A program made the position numbers and the translations under genes. From positions 1 to 20,554 of IMG/VR virus record IMGVR_UViG_3300046012_000249: a DNA stretch of 20,554 nt; one strand, 5' to 3'. Source of the stretch: a virus. This document shows, one piece after another, positions 19,100 through 20,554 of the stretch. The notes beneath the pieces were generated by a model that saw only the letters and a program-made list of their open reading frames with translations, had not been told where the DNA came from and searched no databases. Position 1 is the stretch's first letter, and the number at the start of each line of letters is the position of its first letter.

Positions 19100-19272
19100 C
19101 TATCCAGACTACATTCAAATTCACAGTCTCGATCTCGGTAGCAAACGCGGCTTACCTTGACGAGCATTTTATTGCTTGCGCAATCGAAGCCGCCATCCGC
19201 GCGAGCCATCCACCGCTTCTCGCGCCGAAGGCCCCACGCACGGCGCTCACTGTAACAGCGGTGGCGGTATGA
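19096..19272 (+). CDS. 58-aa hypothetical protein
   Basis: ATG at 19096 overlaps the TGA of the 41-aa gene, and TGA at 19270-19272 overlaps the next ATG, so the frame fits exactly in the translational-coupling chain. The sequence is Ala/Thr-rich: beta first part (TTFKFTVSISV), then a helix (IACAIEAAIRAS), then a Pro/Ala-rich stretch and a final short strand. No family recognised. Confidence 0.52.
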   Translation: MTIQTTFKFTVSISVANAAYLDEHFIACAIEAAIRASHPPLLAPKAPRTALTVTAVAV

Positions 19273-19469
19273 GCAGAATCCTGCACGAGCAAGTCTATGG
19301 TGGCAGCCGTCATCTGTTCACCGAGGACAAAGTCTACTCGTTTAGCGGCACGGAGCCGCTCAAGCTCCGCAGCGAAACGTACTACGCGATCGAAGGCCCC
19401 GATACGCACTTTATCGGGAATGAGTACGGTTCATGGATCAATTGCTATTACTGGGGGCTTAGACTATGA
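19269..19469 (+). CDS. Small hypothetical protein
   Basis: A 66-aa protein with an SH3-like or beta pattern (HLFTEDKVYSFSGTEPLKLR; YAIEGPDTHFIGNEYG), ending in aromatic residues. The start is at the ATGA junction with a G-rich but weak ribosome site (GGTGG), so it probably depends on coupling. The longer open frame from 19176 overlaps the previous gene. No function assigned. Confidence 0.6.
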   Translation: MSRILHEQVYGGSRHLFTEDKVYSFSGTEPLKLRSETYYAIEGPDTHFIGNEYGSWINCYYWGLRL

Positions 19470-19660
19470 ACACTGAGGAACAAACGCGCTTCAACCTCGC
19501 GCGCGAGGAAGCCAACCGGAAGCTATCCGACTTCGAGTTAGCGCGCATCAGCTGGTGGGGGGACCTCATGCTCGATGGCGAATTCGACGAGGACCAGCTA
19601 TTAGCCATCATAGCCATCTTGCGCGAGTTCCACCTCGCGCGTAAGGGAGAGACGAAATGA
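19466..19660 (+). CDS. Small acidic helical protein
   Basis: A 64-aa protein, acidic and helical throughout (TRFNLAREEANRKLSDFELA; DEDQLLAIIAILREF). It is linked to both neighbours by ATGA overlaps. No motif beyond the amphipathic helices; function unknown. Confidence 0.62.
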   Translation: MNTEEQTRFNLAREEANRKLSDFELARISWWGDLMLDGEFDEDQLLAIIAILREFHLARKGETK

Positions 19661-20085
19661 AGCTACCGATCGCAGTATTTGCGATGATCGAAGAGAAGTA
19701 CAACCACCAGTCCGGAAAGGTTGAGGAAACGGTTTGCTATTATCTCAAAGAATGGTCTAATGCAGATGGTCTCGCTTACTACAAAAAAGAGGGCTATGTG
19801 CTCGTCGAGGTCAAGGATGTAGAGTTCGAAGAACTCACACACGACGCTGTGGTGCAAGGCACAGTCGAAGCCCTGCGCGCGAGGAAGGTCCAGGTGCAAG
19901 CCGAAGCGCAAAAGAACCTCACCGAGATTGACAGGAAAATAAACTGTCTGCTGGCACTAGAGTATGTGCCTAGCGTTGATCCTAAAGGTGAGTTCGCGCC
20001 GCGCTCGCGCGCGCAAGACGTAACCGACGTCGATCCACTGACCCGCTACGACGGCTACCACGATCCAGACGACCTACAAGCCTAG
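19657..20085 (+). CDS. Hypothetical protein, last of the small-gene cluster
   Basis: A 142-aa protein. A beta-rich N-terminal half (KVEETVCYYLKEWSNADGLA, YVLVEVKDVEFEEL) is followed by a helix (AQKNLTEIDRKINCLLALEY) and a polar tail. GGGAGAGACGAA precedes the ATG, which overlaps the previous stop. It is followed 20 nt later by a terminator, closing the operon. No family recognised. Confidence 0.68.
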   Translation: MKLPIAVFAMIEEKYNHQSGKVEETVCYYLKEWSNADGLAYYKKEGYVLVEVKDVEFEELTHDAVVQGTVEALRARKVQVQAEAQKNLTEIDRKINCLLALEYVPSVDPKGEFAPRSRAQDVTDVDPLTRYDGYHDPDDLQA

Positions 20086-20105
20086 AGCTCTCGCAAGCCT
20101 CGCAC

Positions 20106-20126
20106 AGCCCTCTACGGAGGGCTTTC
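20106..20126 (+). terminator. Intrinsic terminator after the small-gene operon
   Basis: AGCCCTC and GAGGGCT form a perfect 7-bp stem with a TACG tetraloop, followed by TTCCCG. The short T-run makes it moderate in strength, but its position just past the last operon gene fits termination. Confidence 0.7.
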
Positions 20127-20213
20127 CCGCTGCAAGGCATTGTTGTTTCTTACCTTATCCCTCGAAACGAGAATGCGGAGGCCATATGCATCCCCGGTAC
20201 TAAAGCCCGGCCT
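20127..20213 (+). other. Inter-terminator segment
   Basis: An 87-nt stretch with no gene between two stem-loops. It contains the hairpin CTCG-AAA-CGAG (20161-20171), flanked by GCATT and AATGC that could extend pairing, and AGGCC/GGCCT arms around a CCGG-rich stretch. The layout mimics the island at 15117-15267, though without sequence similarity. Confidence 0.35.
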
Positions 20214-20233
20214 AGCCCCGTTCGCGGGGCTTT
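20214..20233 (+). terminator. Second terminator before the exported-protein gene
   Basis: AGCCCCG and CGGGGCT form a 7-bp stem with a TTCG loop, then TTTG. It lies 45 nt before the next start codon, again suggesting read-through control. Confidence 0.75.
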
Positions 20234-20277
20234 GCCACTGAAGCGGCATAGTGCCGTCGACTTAAGGAGACTACCGA

Positions 20278-20554
20278 ATGAAACCACGCTTGTCACACGT
20301 CGTTATCGCCTGCGCACTCGCAGTCGCAGCGCATCACGCTCGTGCTGAATCTTTTCTCGCGGCAGAAGTTGGTCTCGGGATGCAACAGACTGCAGACATG
20401 GGCGACGGGACTTGGGTGCAGACCTCGGCCTCGATCGACCATCATGAGAAGCTACGCTCGCCCGCTTTCCTCGCGGGTATTGGAGGCGAGCTAGTCGCGG
20501 TTGGCGCGTGGAATCTGCGCTACCACGCGAACTACGTCTATTTCGGCCAGATTA
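20278..20554 (+). CDS. Exported beta-barrel-like protein (3' end beyond window)
   Basis: The first 92 residues of a longer protein, with AAGGAG 8 nt before the ATG. A basic start (KPRLSHVV), a hydrophobic core (IACALAVAAHH) and ARA form a signal peptide with likely cleavage after about residue 22. The mature part has alternating strands and motifs GLGMQQTADMGDGTWVQ and LRSPAFLAGIGGELVAVGAW, resembling exported proteins of unknown role found in some phages of Gram-negative hosts. Outer-membrane or periplasmic location is inferred. Truncated by the window edge. Confidence 0.72.
   Translation, partial: MKPRLSHVVIACALAVAAHHARAESFLAAEVGLGMQQTADMGDGTWVQTSASIDHHEKLRSPAFLAGIGGELVAVGAWNLRYHANYVYFGQI

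Noticed and set aside
1-20554. CRISPR array, insertion sequence or integrase/attachment site
   Set aside because: No regularly spaced direct repeats, transposase or recombinase motifs, or tRNA fragments were found on reading both strands.

Overview
The window is a piece of a double-stranded DNA tailed-phage genome (Caudoviricetes), or possibly a prophage. Coding is dense, intergenic gaps are short, and there is no bacterial housekeeping gene. A host among Gram-negative, GC-rich proteobacteria is suggested by the base composition, the strong GGAG/AGGAG ribosome binding sites and an exported beta-barrel-like protein at the right end. A Burkholderia/Ralstonia-type host would fit, but that is inference. 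No integrase, tRNA, CRISPR array, insertion sequence, DNA polymerase, RNA polymerase or lysis cassette could be recognised.

Left half (about 11.6 kb down to 1, minus strand): one long head-morphogenesis operon. Read in its own direction it holds a 97-aa unknown protein, a terminase small-subunit-like protein, a 129-aa unknown, the terminase large subunit, a 54-aa Cys-rich protein, the portal, an 85-aa unknown, a GroES-like co-chaperonin, a scaffold-like coiled-coil protein, a 178-aa protein, a 201-aa probable head protein, the major capsid protein, a hairpin, and then a run of small beta-rich virion-type proteins. Gene junctions are tight (ATGA or TAATG overlaps). The order packaging, portal, chaperonin, scaffold, capsid makes a coherent capsid-building module.

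Centre (11584-12103): a 520-bp divergent control region with tandem palindromes and copies of a CTAGGG-type motif. Closely related copies recur inside nested inverted repeats at 17202-17273, upstream of the second plus-strand operon, so this motif family is a candidate phage promoter or operator.

Right half (12104 to the end, plus strand): mostly small unrecognised proteins. Between them lie several structured non-coding stretches: a 220-bp element bounded by perfect 20-bp inverted repeats (12319-12538), a multi-stem structure with mutually exclusive pairings (14276-14410), and a three-way-junction candidate RNA squeezed between two intrinsic terminators (15150-15225). Next come a 27-codon membrane microprotein and a 499-aa tailspike-like protein with a glycoside-hydrolase-type C-terminal half. 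From 17323 to 20085 a chain of thirteen small overlapping genes follows. A second double-terminator island (20106-20233) precedes a truncated gene for an exported protein.

Start sites were chosen by Shine-Dalgarno position, so several genes begin inside their longest open frame. Function is assigned only where motifs are visible. All RNA structures were found by eye from complementary segments, without energy calculation.
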